Shown: positions 1-8,527, counted from the stretch's first letter. The stretch is 64,000 nucleotides of DNA from an uncultured Acidimicrobiales bacterium (GCA_937922235.1 CAKZVC010000029.1:19666-83665), one strand, 5' to 3'. Notes: generated by a model from the letters alone, not told the origin. Translations and numbers: made by a program.

Positions 1-43
1 CGTCGTCGGGTGAGATGAAGTACCCCTGGCCTGCTGAGCTCAT
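1..43 (-). CDS. 5' end of an unidentified gene, cut by window edge
   Basis: An ATG at 43-41 on the minus strand opens a frame reading MSSAGQGYFISPDD with no stop before the window edge. It lies 3 nt after the stop of the DUF1737 gene and on the same strand, so it would be the next gene of that transcript. Fourteen residues are too few to assign a family. Supported only by position and an open frame. Confidence 0.3.
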   Translation of the reverse strand, partial: MSSAGQGYFISPDD

Positions 44-46
44 TGG

Positions 47-244
47 TTATGACCCGAGGATGACGGCTTGGGCCACATAGGTGGTAGTGCCATCGAAGGT
101 GAGCTGCGGGGATCCGTACAAGACGTAACCATCGTCGAGAAGCGCCGAGACCCGCTCGCAAAAGGCTGCGGTATCGGGGCCGGTTATGAGGCGATAGCGA
201 AGCTTGCCCGAGGAGGTGTCGTCTTTCACTGAATCAGCATCCAC
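47..244 (-). CDS. DUF1737 small protein
   Basis: A 65-residue protein starting at a GTG. The core 'YRLITGPD...FCERVSALLDDGYVLYGSP' followed by 'YVAQAVI' is the signature of the DUF1737 family, small proteins of unknown function that are normally 55-70 residues, so the gene looks complete. A TACCGT -10 box lies 7 nt before the GTG, which suggests a leaderless mRNA. It is divergent from the rhodanese gene; only 40 bp separate the two starts. No role beyond family membership can be claimed. Confidence 0.8.
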   Translation of the reverse strand: MDADSVKDDTSSGKLRYRLITGPDTAAFCERVSALLDDGYVLYGSPQLTFDGTTTYVAQAVILGS

Positions 245-251
245 GAGTTAC

Positions 252-257
252 ACGGTA
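252..257 (-). promoter_or_regulatory. -10 box (TACCGT) of the DUF1737 gene
   Basis: TACCGT on the minus strand ends 7 nt before the GTG start, leaving no room for a ribosome binding site. It lies back-to-back with the -10 of the divergent rhodanese gene, so the two promoters overlap. Confidence 0.45.
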
Positions 258-271
258 TCGGGCCTCGACCG

Positions 272-277
272 TAGACT
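272..277 (+). promoter_or_regulatory. -10 box (TAGACT) of rhodanese-metZ
   Basis: TAGACT ends 7 nt before the ATG at 285. A TTACAC at 248-253 sits 18 bp upstream as a possible -35. No Shine-Dalgarno sequence precedes the start, consistent with leaderless transcription. Confidence 0.5.
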
Positions 278-284
278 CGTCGTC

Positions 285-680
285 ATGTCATATGCCGGAG
301 ACCTCACCCCGACCGAAGCGCATGAACTTCTCAACGCCAGCGAGAACGCCGTCCTTGTCGACTGTCGCACGCAAGCCGAATGGACCTTCGTTGGCGTACC
401 AACCATGCCCGATGCCCGGTTTGTCGAGTGGACTCGTTACCCCGACGGCTCGTCAAACGAGAACTTCATTAGCGATGTTGCAGGCGGCCTGACCCCAGAC
501 CAGCCAATCGTCGTCATCTGTCGCACCGGTGGGCGTTCAGAAGCAGCCGCCCACGCGCTGACCGATGCTGGGTTCGCCGAGGTCTACAACGTGACTGACG
601 GCTTCGAAGGCCACCCCGACGCCGATGGTCACCGCTCGGGCGGTTGGAAGGGCGCCGGACTGCCATGGCACCAGGGCTAA
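285..680 (+). CDS. rhodanese-like sulfurtransferase
   Basis: A 131-residue single rhodanese domain. The active-site loop reads CRTGGRS with the catalytic cysteine at C79, and the upstream 'VLVDCRTQAEW' is the usual CH2A-like motif. Rhodaneses carry sulfane sulfur as a cysteine persulfide. The ATG at 285 is preferred to an earlier ATG at 204 because the earlier one lies inside the divergent DUF1737 gene and the -10 box sits just before 285. The stop overlaps the metZ start by 16 nt, so the two are translationally coupled. This suggests a role in supplying or handling sulfide for homocysteine synthesis (inference). Confidence 0.85.
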   Translation: MSYAGDLTPTEAHELLNASENAVLVDCRTQAEWTFVGVPTMPDARFVEWTRYPDGSSNENFISDVAGGLTPDQPIVVICRTGGRSEAAAHALTDAGFAEVYNVTDGFEGHPDADGHRSGGWKGAGLPWHQG

Positions 681-1873
681 CCAACGACCCGGGCCGATTT
701 GACGATGCTGCTGAGGCGACTCGACTCGTCCGCGGCGGGCTGACGCGCACCGGTTTCGAAGAGACGGCCGAAGCCATCTTTCCGACCTCGGGCTATGTCT
801 ATGCATCGGCTGCTGAGGCTGAAGCGGCGTTCGCCGGGGACACGAAGCGCTTCATCTATTCGCGCTACGGCAACCCCACGGTGGCCATGTTCGAAGAACG
901 CCTCCGCCTCCTCGAGGGTGCCGAAGCTTGCATGGCAACGGCGAGCGGCATGGCCGCGGTCTTTGCCTCGATGGCGTCGTACCTTGCGTGCGGCGACCGG
1001 GTGGTCGCTTCTCGGGCGCTCTTTGGATCGTGCAGCGTCATCCTGACCGAGATCCTTCCCCGCCTGGGCGTCGAAACCGAGCTCGTCGACGGCACCAACC
1101 TCGACCAATGGGCGGAGGCGCTGAAGACACCAGCCAACGCGGTCTTCCTCGAATCACCCTCGAACCCCGGATTGCAGATCGTCGATGTCGCGGCGGTCGC
1201 CGCAATGGCACACGAGGTCGACGCTCTCGTCATCATCGACAATGTCTTTGCAACACCGGTGCTGCAAAGACCACTCGAGCTCGGCGCCGATGTTGTTGTC
1301 TATTCGGCGACGAAGCACATCGATGGTCAGGGCCGTGTGCTCGGCGGGGCCGTGCTCGGCACGCAGAAGTACGTCGACGACCACCTGATGCCGTTCCTTC
1401 GCCACACGGGCCCGTCGATGAGCCCGTTCAATGCGTGGACGCTCGTCAAAGGCATGGAGACCTTGCGTCTTCGCGTCGACGCCTCGTGTGCGTCTGCATC
1501 TCTGCTCGCTTCGAAACTGGACGGCCACACCAAGCTCTCGGCAATGCACTATCCCGGGCATGCCTCACACCCACAACACGACTTGGCGATGTCGCAGATG
1601 AGCAAGGGAGGCACTGTCCTGGCTGTCGACATCGACGGCGACAAGGACGCCACCTTCCGGTTCCTCGACGGCCTGCGGCTCTTTGACATCTCCAACAACT
1701 TGGGCGACTCGAAGAGTTTGGCGACGCACCCAGCCACCACGACCCACCGTCGACTGGGCGTCGATGGCCGTGAAGCGGTCGGCATCGGCGAGTCGATGGT
1801 TCGCTTGTCGATCGGCCTCGAAGACGGCGAAGAACTGCTTGCCGACGTCCTGGCGGCACTCGACGAGGTCTAG
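665..1873 (+). CDS. metZ: O-succinylhomoserine sulfhydrylase
   Basis: A 402-residue PLP enzyme of the Cys/Met metabolism family, of normal length. The PLP lysine is K217 in 'SATKHIDGQGR', a form characteristic of MetZ rather than MetB/MetC. 'SRYGNPT' and 'ESPSNPGLQIVD' are further family motifs. It should make homocysteine from O-succinylhomoserine (or the acetyl ester) and sulfide in methionine synthesis. The start at 665 overlaps the rhodanese end; an upstream in-frame ATG at 644 would overlap further and is less likely. Confidence 0.88.
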   Translation: MAPGLTNDPGRFDDAAEATRLVRGGLTRTGFEETAEAIFPTSGYVYASAAEAEAAFAGDTKRFIYSRYGNPTVAMFEERLRLLEGAEACMATASGMAAVFASMASYLACGDRVVASRALFGSCSVILTEILPRLGVETELVDGTNLDQWAEALKTPANAVFLESPSNPGLQIVDVAAVAAMAHEVDALVIIDNVFATPVLQRPLELGADVVVYSATKHIDGQGRVLGGAVLGTQKYVDDHLMPFLRHTGPSMSPFNAWTLVKGMETLRLRVDASCASASLLASKLDGHTKLSAMHYPGHASHPQHDLAMSQMSKGGTVLAVDIDGDKDATFRFLDGLRLFDISNNLGDSKSLATHPATTTHRRLGVDGREAVGIGESMVRLSIGLEDGEELLADVLAALDEV

Positions 1874-1877
1874 TAGC

Positions 1878-1883
1878 TATCCT
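1878..1883 (+). promoter_or_regulatory. -10 box (TATCCT) of greA
   Basis: TATCCT ends 6 nt before the greA ATG, in the 16-bp gap after metZ. greA probably has its own leaderless transcript. Confidence 0.5.
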
Positions 1884-1889
1884 GGCGGC

Positions 1890-2357
1890 ATGGCTTCCAG
1901 TAAAGAACTCTCACAAGAGACCTTCGATCGCCTGCAGGCCGAGCACACCGATCTGACCACCCGTGGTCGAATCGATATTGCTCGAAAGATCGAAACTGCA
2001 CGTGAATTGGGCGACCTCTCCGAGAATGGCGACTATCACGCCGCCAAAGAGGAGCAGGGCAAAATGGAGGGACGGATCATGTTCCTTGCCAAGACGCTCG
2101 AAGAAGCCACGATCGTCGAGGCAACCAACGACGGCACCGTCCAAACCGGAACGGTCGTCGAGCTTCGCTACGAAGGCGACGACGACACTGAGAAATACTT
2201 GTACGGCTCGATTGAGGAGCGCCAGGAAGGGATGGAGAACCTCTCGCCTGGCTCGCCGCTCGGAGTTGCGCTACTTGGCGCGACGGCCGGCGACACTGTC
2301 TCGTTCGAAACACCGGCAGGCGGCACCCTGTCGGTAGAGGTGGTTAGCGTCGGGTGA
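1890..2357 (+). CDS. greA: transcription elongation factor GreA
   Basis: 155 residues, close to the usual 158. The N-terminal coiled coil carries the tip motif 'GDLSENGDYH' (D42, E45), the acidic pair that activates RNA cleavage in the RNA polymerase secondary channel; the C-terminal FKBP-like domain ends with 'SVEVVSVG'. It rescues backtracked RNA polymerase. The start is set by homology and by the -10 box just upstream. Its TGA overlaps the GTG of the next gene by 4 nt (GTGA). Confidence 0.93.
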   Translation: MASSKELSQETFDRLQAEHTDLTTRGRIDIARKIETARELGDLSENGDYHAAKEEQGKMEGRIMFLAKTLEEATIVEATNDGTVQTGTVVELRYEGDDDTEKYLYGSIEERQEGMENLSPGSPLGVALLGATAGDTVSFETPAGGTLSVEVVSVG

Positions 2358-3235
2358 ACCCGCAGGTGTTGCCGCGCGATGTGCTCCCCGAAGCACACGA
2401 GGTAACACTGACGCGCGGTTCAACACCTGTCTGGGACACCGGCCCCCACGCGAGCAGCCTTCCACCGCTCGTGCTGCTGCACGGGTGGAACATCGACGCT
2501 CCCACGAACTTTGGTTACGCGGTTCCGGCGCTCGCCGAAGACCGTCGAGTCATCATGTTCGACCACCATGGTCATGGCCACGGCCCCCGCTCGACCGATC
2601 GATTCACCCTCGCTGCAGCTGCTGATGATGTCATCGAGATGCTCGATGTTCTCGGCCTCTCGTCGGCCGTGATGGCCGGATATTCGATGGGCGGCGCAAT
2701 CGCTCAGCTGGTGGCCCACCGGCATCCCGATCGATGCGAGGGACTGCTGTTGATGGCAACCGCCGGCGTCTTTGCTGAGCACCGGCGCGAGCGGGTGGTG
2801 TTTGCCGCGTGTGCTGCTGGAGCACGGGCGATGCGCGTGCTCCCCGACCGAGCACGGGAGCGCGCGTTCGATCGGTTGGCCGTCGCCGGCTGCCGCAGCT
2901 ATCCCGATTGGATCCTCGACACAGTTCGTATCGCTAACCCGGTGAGCTTGCTCGAGGCGGGTGCTGACCTCGGCCGATTCAACTCGTCGTCGTGGATTGG
3001 CAACCTTCGGACACCCACAGCCGTGATGATCACCGCGCACGACACCGTCGTGGCACCACGACGTCAGATCTGCCTGGCGGCCGATGTAGAAGCGATCCAT
3101 GTCGAAACCGTTGGCGCTGATCATGACCTGCCCATTCGCAACGACCCGCGGTTCGCCGGGGCAGTGCAGCGTTCGATCGCTGCACTCGACGGAGTAGCGA
3201 ACCGAAACAACCATCTCGTCGACGCTGCTCACTAA
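2354..3235 (+). CDS. alpha/beta hydrolase
   Basis: 293 residues, GTG start inside the greA stop (4-nt overlap, translational coupling). The fold markers are the oxyanion 'LLHGW', the nucleophile elbow GYSMGG with S111, a likely acid in 'TAHDTVV' and the histidine in 'VGADHDLP'. The substrate is unknown; the family includes esterases, dienelactone hydrolase-like and haloperoxidase-like enzymes. No signal peptide is seen, so probably cytosolic. Co-translation with GreA is unusual but may only reflect compaction. Confidence 0.8.
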   Translation: MNPQVLPRDVLPEAHEVTLTRGSTPVWDTGPHASSLPPLVLLHGWNIDAPTNFGYAVPALAEDRRVIMFDHHGHGHGPRSTDRFTLAAAADDVIEMLDVLGLSSAVMAGYSMGGAIAQLVAHRHPDRCEGLLLMATAGVFAEHRRERVVFAACAAGARAMRVLPDRARERAFDRLAVAGCRSYPDWILDTVRIANPVSLLEAGADLGRFNSSSWIGNLRTPTAVMITAHDTVVAPRRQICLAADVEAIHVETVGADHDLPIRNDPRFAGAVQRSIAALDGVANRNNHLVDAAH

Positions 3236-3238
3236 CCT
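3233..3238 (+). promoter_or_regulatory. -10 box (TAACCT) of beta-helix lipoprotein gene
   Basis: TAACCT spans the stop of the hydrolase gene and ends 6 nt before the GTG at 3245. No Shine-Dalgarno is present. Confidence 0.45.
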
Positions 3239-3244
3239 ACGTTT

Positions 3245-4576
3245 GTGATGCGCCAGCCTTCCCTAGCCGAACGGCTATCGCTCTCATCGACCGTCCTTGC
3301 TGTTCTTGCAGTCGGGTGCTTGCTGTTGTCCGCCTGCGCAACGCGAGAAGGCGATCAAATTGGATCTCCGATCTTCAACGGCACCACACCTGACGGGATC
3401 ACCGTAGAGCCTCCCCGCACCACGCTCCCCGCCCCCGAGATCGACGCCATCCGGGTTCCACTCGACTCGTTCTCGATCCAGGGCGCTGTCGATCAGGCAA
3501 GTCCTGGCGATCTCATCCTTATCGACCCTGGCGTGTACACCGAACAGGTCGTCGTGACGACGCCTGACGTCGTCATTCGGGGCCGGGACCGGAACACCGT
3601 GTTCATCGATGGAATCCATGGGCTTGAAACCGGTGTGATCGTTGAGGCCGACGGCGTTGCGATCGAGAACCTAACGGTGCGCAATTACCTTGGCGATGGC
3701 ATTTCTGTCGGGACCGAAGGGCTTGCTGCGGTGAATCGTTTCCGGGCGCTCCACATCACGACATCAAATACGGGCAGGAACGGCATTGCACTGCGCAACG
3801 TCACCAATGCCGAAGTTCGACAGGGATGGCATTCCGGCCACGGAGGTTCTGGTGTGCTCGTCACCGGCTGCACCCAATGCGCCACGCTGATCACCGCCAC
3901 GCTCGCCGAGTATTCGGCCAAGGGTTTCAACGTGGTCGGAGCAATGGAGGGCGTGTCGATCTTCTCGTCGACGAGCCGCAACAACCGCGTCGGCATCCTG
4001 GTTGAGGACGGGCCGCTCCAGCCGACAAGTGGCGCAACGATTGCAGCCAACGTCGTACTTAACAACGGGTTCACATCAACCCCCAACAACGATCCCGCCG
4101 TCGATCGCGGCTTCGGCGTTGGCATTCAAGTCGGCGGAAGCGTGAGTACCGGCGTCATCGCCAATCGAGTGTCGGGCAACACGCGCGCGGGCATTGTGTT
4201 GGGCCCAACCACTGCCGGGACGACCGGCGACCCGATCGCTCCCCGCGTTGAGCGAAACGCTGTTGACGGTCACATCGAATCGGACATCGTGCTTGCGTTC
4301 GAGGACGAGATCATCGACCCAAGCACCTGCATCACGAACAACGGCGAAGCTACGATCGGCCCGCCTGGAGCTGCCGAGGCTGCCGCATGTGGCGACGCAA
4401 ACACTCGACCGCCGTTGTTTGCCTGGACCGGTGAAACTCAGCCAACTATCGACTACGTAAACGGTCCCGTACCGCCGGGAATCGACGGGATGATCGACGC
4501 CGATGCGGCGCCGGCAGCGCCTGCGAGCGAGGTCGTCTTGCCTGACACTTCGGCGTCATCACCACCAGCTGGCTGA
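3245..4576 (+). CDS. lipoprotein with right-handed beta-helix (NosD-like)
   Basis: 443 residues. The N-terminal signal peptide ends in the lipobox LLLSAC, so C31 would be lipidated. Residues ~75-365 show the repeating turns of a parallel beta-helix ('IQGAVDQASPGDLILIDPGVYTE' type start, then 'GVAIENLTVRNY', 'GVSIFSSTSRNNRVGI', 'ANVVLNNG', 'NAVDGH'), as in NosD/pectate-lyase-like proteins. Such folds often bind or cleave polysaccharides, but no catalytic set is recognised. The C-terminus is Pro/Ala-rich. GTG 3245 and ATG 3248 are both possible starts. Convergent with the next lipoprotein gene, with only 4 bp between. Confidence 0.75.
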   Translation: MMRQPSLAERLSLSSTVLAVLAVGCLLLSACATREGDQIGSPIFNGTTPDGITVEPPRTTLPAPEIDAIRVPLDSFSIQGAVDQASPGDLILIDPGVYTEQVVVTTPDVVIRGRDRNTVFIDGIHGLETGVIVEADGVAIENLTVRNYLGDGISVGTEGLAAVNRFRALHITTSNTGRNGIALRNVTNAEVRQGWHSGHGGSGVLVTGCTQCATLITATLAEYSAKGFNVVGAMEGVSIFSSTSRNNRVGILVEDGPLQPTSGATIAANVVLNNGFTSTPNNDPAVDRGFGVGIQVGGSVSTGVIANRVSGNTRAGIVLGPTTAGTTGDPIAPRVERNAVDGHIESDIVLAFEDEIIDPSTCITNNGEATIGPPGAAEAAACGDANTRPPLFAWTGETQPTIDYVNGPVPPGIDGMIDADAAPAAPASEVVLPDTSASSPPAG

Positions 4577-4580
4577 TCCG

Positions 4581-5378
4581 CTACGAGGTCTCTGATTCTG
4601 GACTTGCTGAATCGTTGCTTGCTGATTCGGTGCTCTCTGATTCGGCGCTCTCCGGCGCAGAGGTTGCTCCGTCCGTAGATCGCTTCGCTGCCGGGCCTTC
4701 GAGCTTGAGCATCAGGAGCAAGACGACGAGCAAGGTGATCGAGGCAACGATCCACCACCACCGATGGCGAGCTGGCGGTTCTGTCGTCCATACAACTCGA
4801 AGCTCTTCGGGAAGGTCATTGTCGATTTGCCATACAACAACCCGGCCTTGAATCCGATCGGCGTTGTGCTCTTCGACAAGATCAGGCACACGAATCCGAA
4901 ACTGTGCTGGATCCCATCTGGTGCGGCCCAGAGCTTCCATCACGACCGGATCGGTCGAGTCTTGGAGTCGAGAAAACGCCGTGTTGTTGGTTCGGAAGAT
5001 CACTTCGGTCCGCTGCTCGTCGAGCACCCGCACTTCACCACCGCTCACGAGCAGCGTCGAAAGCTCTTCGGGCTGACCAGACCATCGGGCTTGGAGTTCG
5101 CGTCGATCTTGTTCGCCTTCGCCTACGACCGCCACCCGGTTCGGATCGAAATCGAGATCAAGCGGAAGCTCGCCAAAGTCTCCGGTGCGAATCGCCGTGT
5201 CGATCTGCGGGCACGGGTCGTCCCCCCAGATGGCGACCTGCAGCTCGTCGTTGCATACAACCGTGGCGAGTGCTCCAAACTCGATCGACCCGTCAGGCTG
5301 AACCCGAGCTTCTTCGATGTAACTGTCGCAGGCCGTCAACATGATTGCGGCTAACACCAAGAGGATCACTCGCTGCAT
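4581..5378 (-). CDS. lipoprotein with C-terminal membrane anchor (possibly LppM-like)
   Basis: 265 residues. The signal peptide ends at LTAC, giving lipidated C17. A beta-rich extracellular part follows ('VQPDGSIEFGALATVV') with two or three cysteines near 42-56. One transmembrane helix lies at ~207-226, then a Ser/Glu/Asp-rich tail of ~35 residues. The lipid anchor, beta domain and C-terminal helix resemble mycobacterial LppM-type proteins; this is a tentative match by layout and by the opening 'ARVQPDGS', not a firm assignment. Confidence 0.6.
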   Translation of the reverse strand: MQRVILLVLAAIMLTACDSYIEEARVQPDGSIEFGALATVVCNDELQVAIWGDDPCPQIDTAIRTGDFGELPLDLDFDPNRVAVVGEGEQDRRELQARWSGQPEELSTLLVSGGEVRVLDEQRTEVIFRTNNTAFSRLQDSTDPVVMEALGRTRWDPAQFRIRVPDLVEEHNADRIQGRVVVWQIDNDLPEELRVVWTTEPPARHRWWWIVASITLLVVLLLMLKLEGPAAKRSTDGATSAPESAESESTESASNDSASPESETS

Positions 5379-5456
5379 CCCCGGAGTGTTCCACGACTCG
5401 CACGGAAATGTCGGGTCTGGTGACGCTTCTCACTCGCCCCAGTCGCCGGCGCCCTG

Positions 5457-5505
5457 GTTTTTCTGAGCATGGTGCACGGTATGCGTGGATCAGTCTCAGA
5501 AAAAC
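5457..5505. repeat. 11-bp perfect inverted repeat downstream of helicase
   Basis: GTTTTTCTGAG at 5457-5467 is exactly complementary to CTCAGAAAAAC at 5495-5505, with a 27-nt loop. It lies in the 136-bp gap after the helicase stop (minus strand). It is not followed by a U-tract on the minus strand, so it is a weak terminator candidate and may instead stabilise an mRNA 3' end. Confidence 0.4.
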
Positions 5506-5514
5506 GGTGAGGCG

Positions 5515-8382
5515 TTACTGGGATACCCGGGCGAGGATTTCGGCCACGGCGTAGGCCCGGCGCATGCCCCATTGGCTCTCGGGCACATCGAGAATCGTCC
5601 AGCCGAGCTCGTGGAGTTCGATCCGCCTCGTGATCTGCTGTGCTGTTCCCGCCGGGTCGATGCGAGCATCAACGCCGATGGCAGACGCACCATCACCGAC
5701 GACAAGATCGAGCTGATGACGCCCAACCTGGTAGCCAATGCGCACGGTTGCACCACCCACCCGAAGGTCGTCAGCGAGCAGGTTCACCCATGGGTCGTCG
5801 ATGGCCACATCGGGCGGCGGGACCGGAGGAACGGTCGCAGCCCGAAGGTAGTCGCCCATGAGCCCAGCCGGCGGCGTAGCGAACGACGTCAACACGATGT
5901 TCTCTGCCCGAGCTCGGGTGATCATGACGTTGAAGACGTTGGGGTCGTTGACGAACATCAGCGCAGCACGACTTGACGATTCAGCGACAGCCAACGAGAC
6001 GATCATCGTGTCGCGTTCGCCGCCCTGGAACGCATCGACTGTGCCGACCTGCAGACCGAGCGAGAGCAGCGCTTCCGGAGCGTATGCCTCGGTCAGCTTC
6101 TGGGTAATCGCTTCGGCCTGAGCAGGGAACGGGGTGATGATGCCGAGCGTGCCGAGTGCTTCCCCATCACGAACACGTTCGATTCGCCGGCCCACTTCCA
6201 TCACAACAGCGGCGAGCTCGGCATGATTCACACCCTTGCGGTCCTGCTCGCCGGGGATCGTGATCTCGGTGATCGCATCGATACCTTCGTTCTTCGGATG
6301 GCGAGTCGCAACGTCGACTTGGCCGCCATAGAACCGTCTGGCGGGGAAGTCGATGATGTGCAGTCGGCTTCGATAGTGCGTGCGCAGCGTGATCGGAGGC
6401 GAGATCGCGGCGGCTGCATCAAAAACGGAGTTGACCCGAATGTCGAACCGTGAGCGGGTTGGGCCGTCGAGGTGATAGCGGTCGGCGACGACATCGATGT
6501 CGGCACCGGTTGAGTCATGAGAGTTGTAGCGAGTCTGTTTTGGGTCGCCGACAACCACTGCGAACTTCGCTCTACCGAGCGCCGACGTCGCGTTAGGGAT
6601 CTCGATCTGCGAGGCCTCGTCGAGAATCACCAGATCGAACAGGCCGGGCGTCGATGGCAGGAACTCATCGATTTGATCAAGCGTGCCAAGCCAGATCGGT
6701 TCGGCGCTCAGCACTTGAGTCGCGTCGAGTCGACCGAGAATCTCCCGACGCGTCGCCGCCGTGCTGCGCAATGCCTGGGTCAACAAGTGCATCTGTTCCC
6801 GGTTCGAACCTCGGACTCGGTTCTCGACCATCGTGGCGGCTGACTGACCAATGACCTCCCGGGCGTTGCACAGCAGATCGACCACCGGGCCGAGAAGTTC
6901 GCCAGGAGGTTGGCGGTCATCGATGATGACGCTGCTTTCACGCAGCACCGCCATCTCAAGAGCAACGAGCGCTGTCTCGAGTTGGCCGTCGGCCGGTTGG
7001 CATAGTTCCAAGAAGGCGCTCACTGCGTGACGGCGTCGAAGTGGATTCCACGCATCGAGTTCGTTGCGAAGCTCGAGTGCTTTTGAGCGGTTCTCTTCGG
7101 TTGCCAACCCTGGAGCACGTCGGGTGATCTCGTTGAGCGTGTCGGCGGCTGGGTCGGGGAACCAGCTATCGAACTGCCTGAACGCTTGGCTGTAGGCGTT
7201 GTTCAGCTCCTCCATCGCAAAGCGTACGGCCAGATCGCCCGGCACTTCGTCGCCTGCGGTCGGCGCCGGAAACTGATCGACAAGGCACCGTTCAAGCCGC
7301 TCAGCCATATCGCTCGCCGATTGCCCGATGCCGAAGACGACCGGGTCGGGCCCAGGCATGTCGTCAAAGAACTCACGTAACACGTCGAGGGCACGGTGTG
7401 TCTTCGTTGCTAGCAGGACTGTTCGGTTCAGCCGAACAGCATCGAGCGCCAAGGCAGCGAGGGTTCGGCTCTTGCCCGTGCCCGGCGCGCCGGTCACGGT
7501 GATCATGCGAGTTGTTCGCGCCGCCTTCACGATGAGCTCTTGTTCGGCGTCGAGGCCAAGGACCGTCATCGGCAGCGGACCATCGTCGTGATCGACGGTG
7601 GTATGGATCGGGCGAAGGTCGGGGCGGATCAAGGTGGCAAGTGCCGTGTTCGACGTCGCTGCCGCATCGGCCCATTCGCGGATCGCGTCGGTCGTGGTGC
7701 TCGGACCATCGTCATTGTCGAGGAAAACGCCATAGCCCGGGACGATCGACAGGCCGGGCTGGCCCGCACGGTCGAACGGGTGGGTCGTAGCGACATCGAC
7801 GTCGTCGATCTCGATGTTCAGCAGACGAAGCGCTCGGTCGATCCACTCCATTGTTCGTGCGTGAAGCTCGGTCCCCGGGTCGATGTAGGTGGTCGGCGCA
7901 ACTAGGGGTGCCGAGCCGAGCAGCTCATGACGATCGCCGATCCGGCTGATCTTCGATGTGACCTCAAGGTCACCGGCCGGAGTCGCCAAGAGATCTTGTG
8001 TACCGGAGCCAGCGGCGTACTGCAGGTTGATCCGACGGGTCAGCAGCGGGAAGCACACCGTTAGCGGTTCTTCATCGTCGTCGAGCACGACCGAACCGGC
8101 GACGAACAGATGGCCGAGACGCAGTTGACTATCGCCTGGCGTCAGGCTGTCGGCGAGCTTCAAGGCTTCGAGGTCGCCATCGGAGCTCAACCGAAGGCCC
8201 CGAACCGTTGTCGCGCCGCGGGTGATGTCCGAGCTCAGAAGGCGCAACCCTTCAGCCCCCAACCACGAGAGATCGGCACGCGCAGTGACGACCGATCCGA
8301 GCACGACGGGCTCGGGTGGAAGGAGTTCGCTGAGAAAACGAATGGTGTTCGGTATTGACGCCACCGATTCGTGTTGCACCAT
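5515..8382 (-). CDS. SF1 helicase (Upf1/Dna2-like) with degenerate DUF559/Vsr-like C-terminus
   Basis: 955 residues. A ~290-residue N-terminal region of unknown function is followed by the helicase: Walker A GAPGTGKS (~298-305), Walker B/DEAD-like 'ILDEASQ' (~588), motif III 'VVGDPKQTRYN', motif V 'VDAFQGGERDT' and motif VI 'NVMITRARAEN'. The last ~90 residues ('QLDLVVGDGASAIGVDARID', then 'ELGWTILDV') align by eye with the DUF559/Vsr nuclease fold that often caps such helicases, but the usual ExD/H residues are not kept. Start: the ATG at 8382 (or GTG at 8379, 5 nt after AGGAGG) is chosen; a longer frame to 8481 would run into the divergent B12 riboswitch. Predicted DNA/RNA helicase; cellular role unknown. 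Confidence 0.8.
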   Translation of the reverse strand: MVQHESVASIPNTIRFLSELLPPEPVVLGSVVTARADLSWLGAEGLRLLSSDITRGATTVRGLRLSSDGDLEALKLADSLTPGDSQLRLGHLFVAGSVVLDDDEEPLTVCFPLLTRRINLQYAAGSGTQDLLATPAGDLEVTSKISRIGDRHELLGSAPLVAPTTYIDPGTELHARTMEWIDRALRLLNIEIDDVDVATTHPFDRAGQPGLSIVPGYGVFLDNDDGPSTTTDAIREWADAAATSNTALATLIRPDLRPIHTTVDHDDGPLPMTVLGLDAEQELIVKAARTTRMITVTGAPGTGKSRTLAALALDAVRLNRTVLLATKTHRALDVLREFFDDMPGPDPVVFGIGQSASDMAERLERCLVDQFPAPTAGDEVPGDLAVRFAMEELNNAYSQAFRQFDSWFPDPAADTLNEITRRAPGLATEENRSKALELRNELDAWNPLRRRHAVSAFLELCQPADGQLETALVALEMAVLRESSVIIDDRQPPGELLGPVVDLLCNAREVIGQSAATMVENRVRGSNREQMHLLTQALRSTAATRREILGRLDATQVLSAEPIWLGTLDQIDEFLPSTPGLFDLVILDEASQIEIPNATSALGRAKFAVVVGDPKQTRYNSHDSTGADIDVVADRYHLDGPTRSRFDIRVNSVFDAAAAISPPITLRTHYRSRLHIIDFPARRFYGGQVDVATRHPKNEGIDAITEITIPGEQDRKGVNHAELAAVVMEVGRRIERVRDGEALGTLGIITPFPAQAEAITQKLTEAYAPEALLSLGLQVGTVDAFQGGERDTMIVSLAVAESSSRAALMFVNDPNVFNVMITRARAENIVLTSFATPPAGLMGDYLRAATVPPVPPPDVAIDDPWVNLLADDLRVGGATVRIGYQVGRHQLDLVVGDGASAIGVDARIDPAGTAQQITRRIELHELGWTILDVPESQWGMRRAYAVAEILARVSQ

Positions 8383-8417
8383 CTCCTCCTTTTCGGCAGA
8401 ACGCCGCAAAACATTCG

Positions 8418-8527
8418 CCATCGGTACACTGCTGGCTGGTTGTGAACCGAAGTCCGGTGAGATCCCGGCACTGTCCCGCAACGGTGATGTTTCACTATGA
8501 AACGAGTCCGGTCGAGTTCACCGCCAC
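8418..8527 (+). promoter_or_regulatory. cobalamin (B12) riboswitch
   Basis: The sequence holds the conserved B12-box core in order: 'GTGAACCGAAGTCCGGTGA', 'ATCCCGGCACTGTCCCGC', 'AACGGTGA', then 'GAGTCCGG', matching the cobalamin riboswitch consensus (CCGGTG..ATCCGG.aCTGTCCCGCaaCGGTga...AGTCcg). It lies 75-180 nt upstream of the btuF-like gene on the same strand. A possible expression-platform hairpin follows at 8541-8563. High B12 should shut off the downstream uptake/adenosylation operon. Ends are approximate. Confidence 0.9.

Noticed and set aside
8383..8481. N-terminal extension of the helicase
   Set aside because: It overlaps the riboswitch core on the opposite strand, and AGGAGG lies directly before the 8382/8379 starts.
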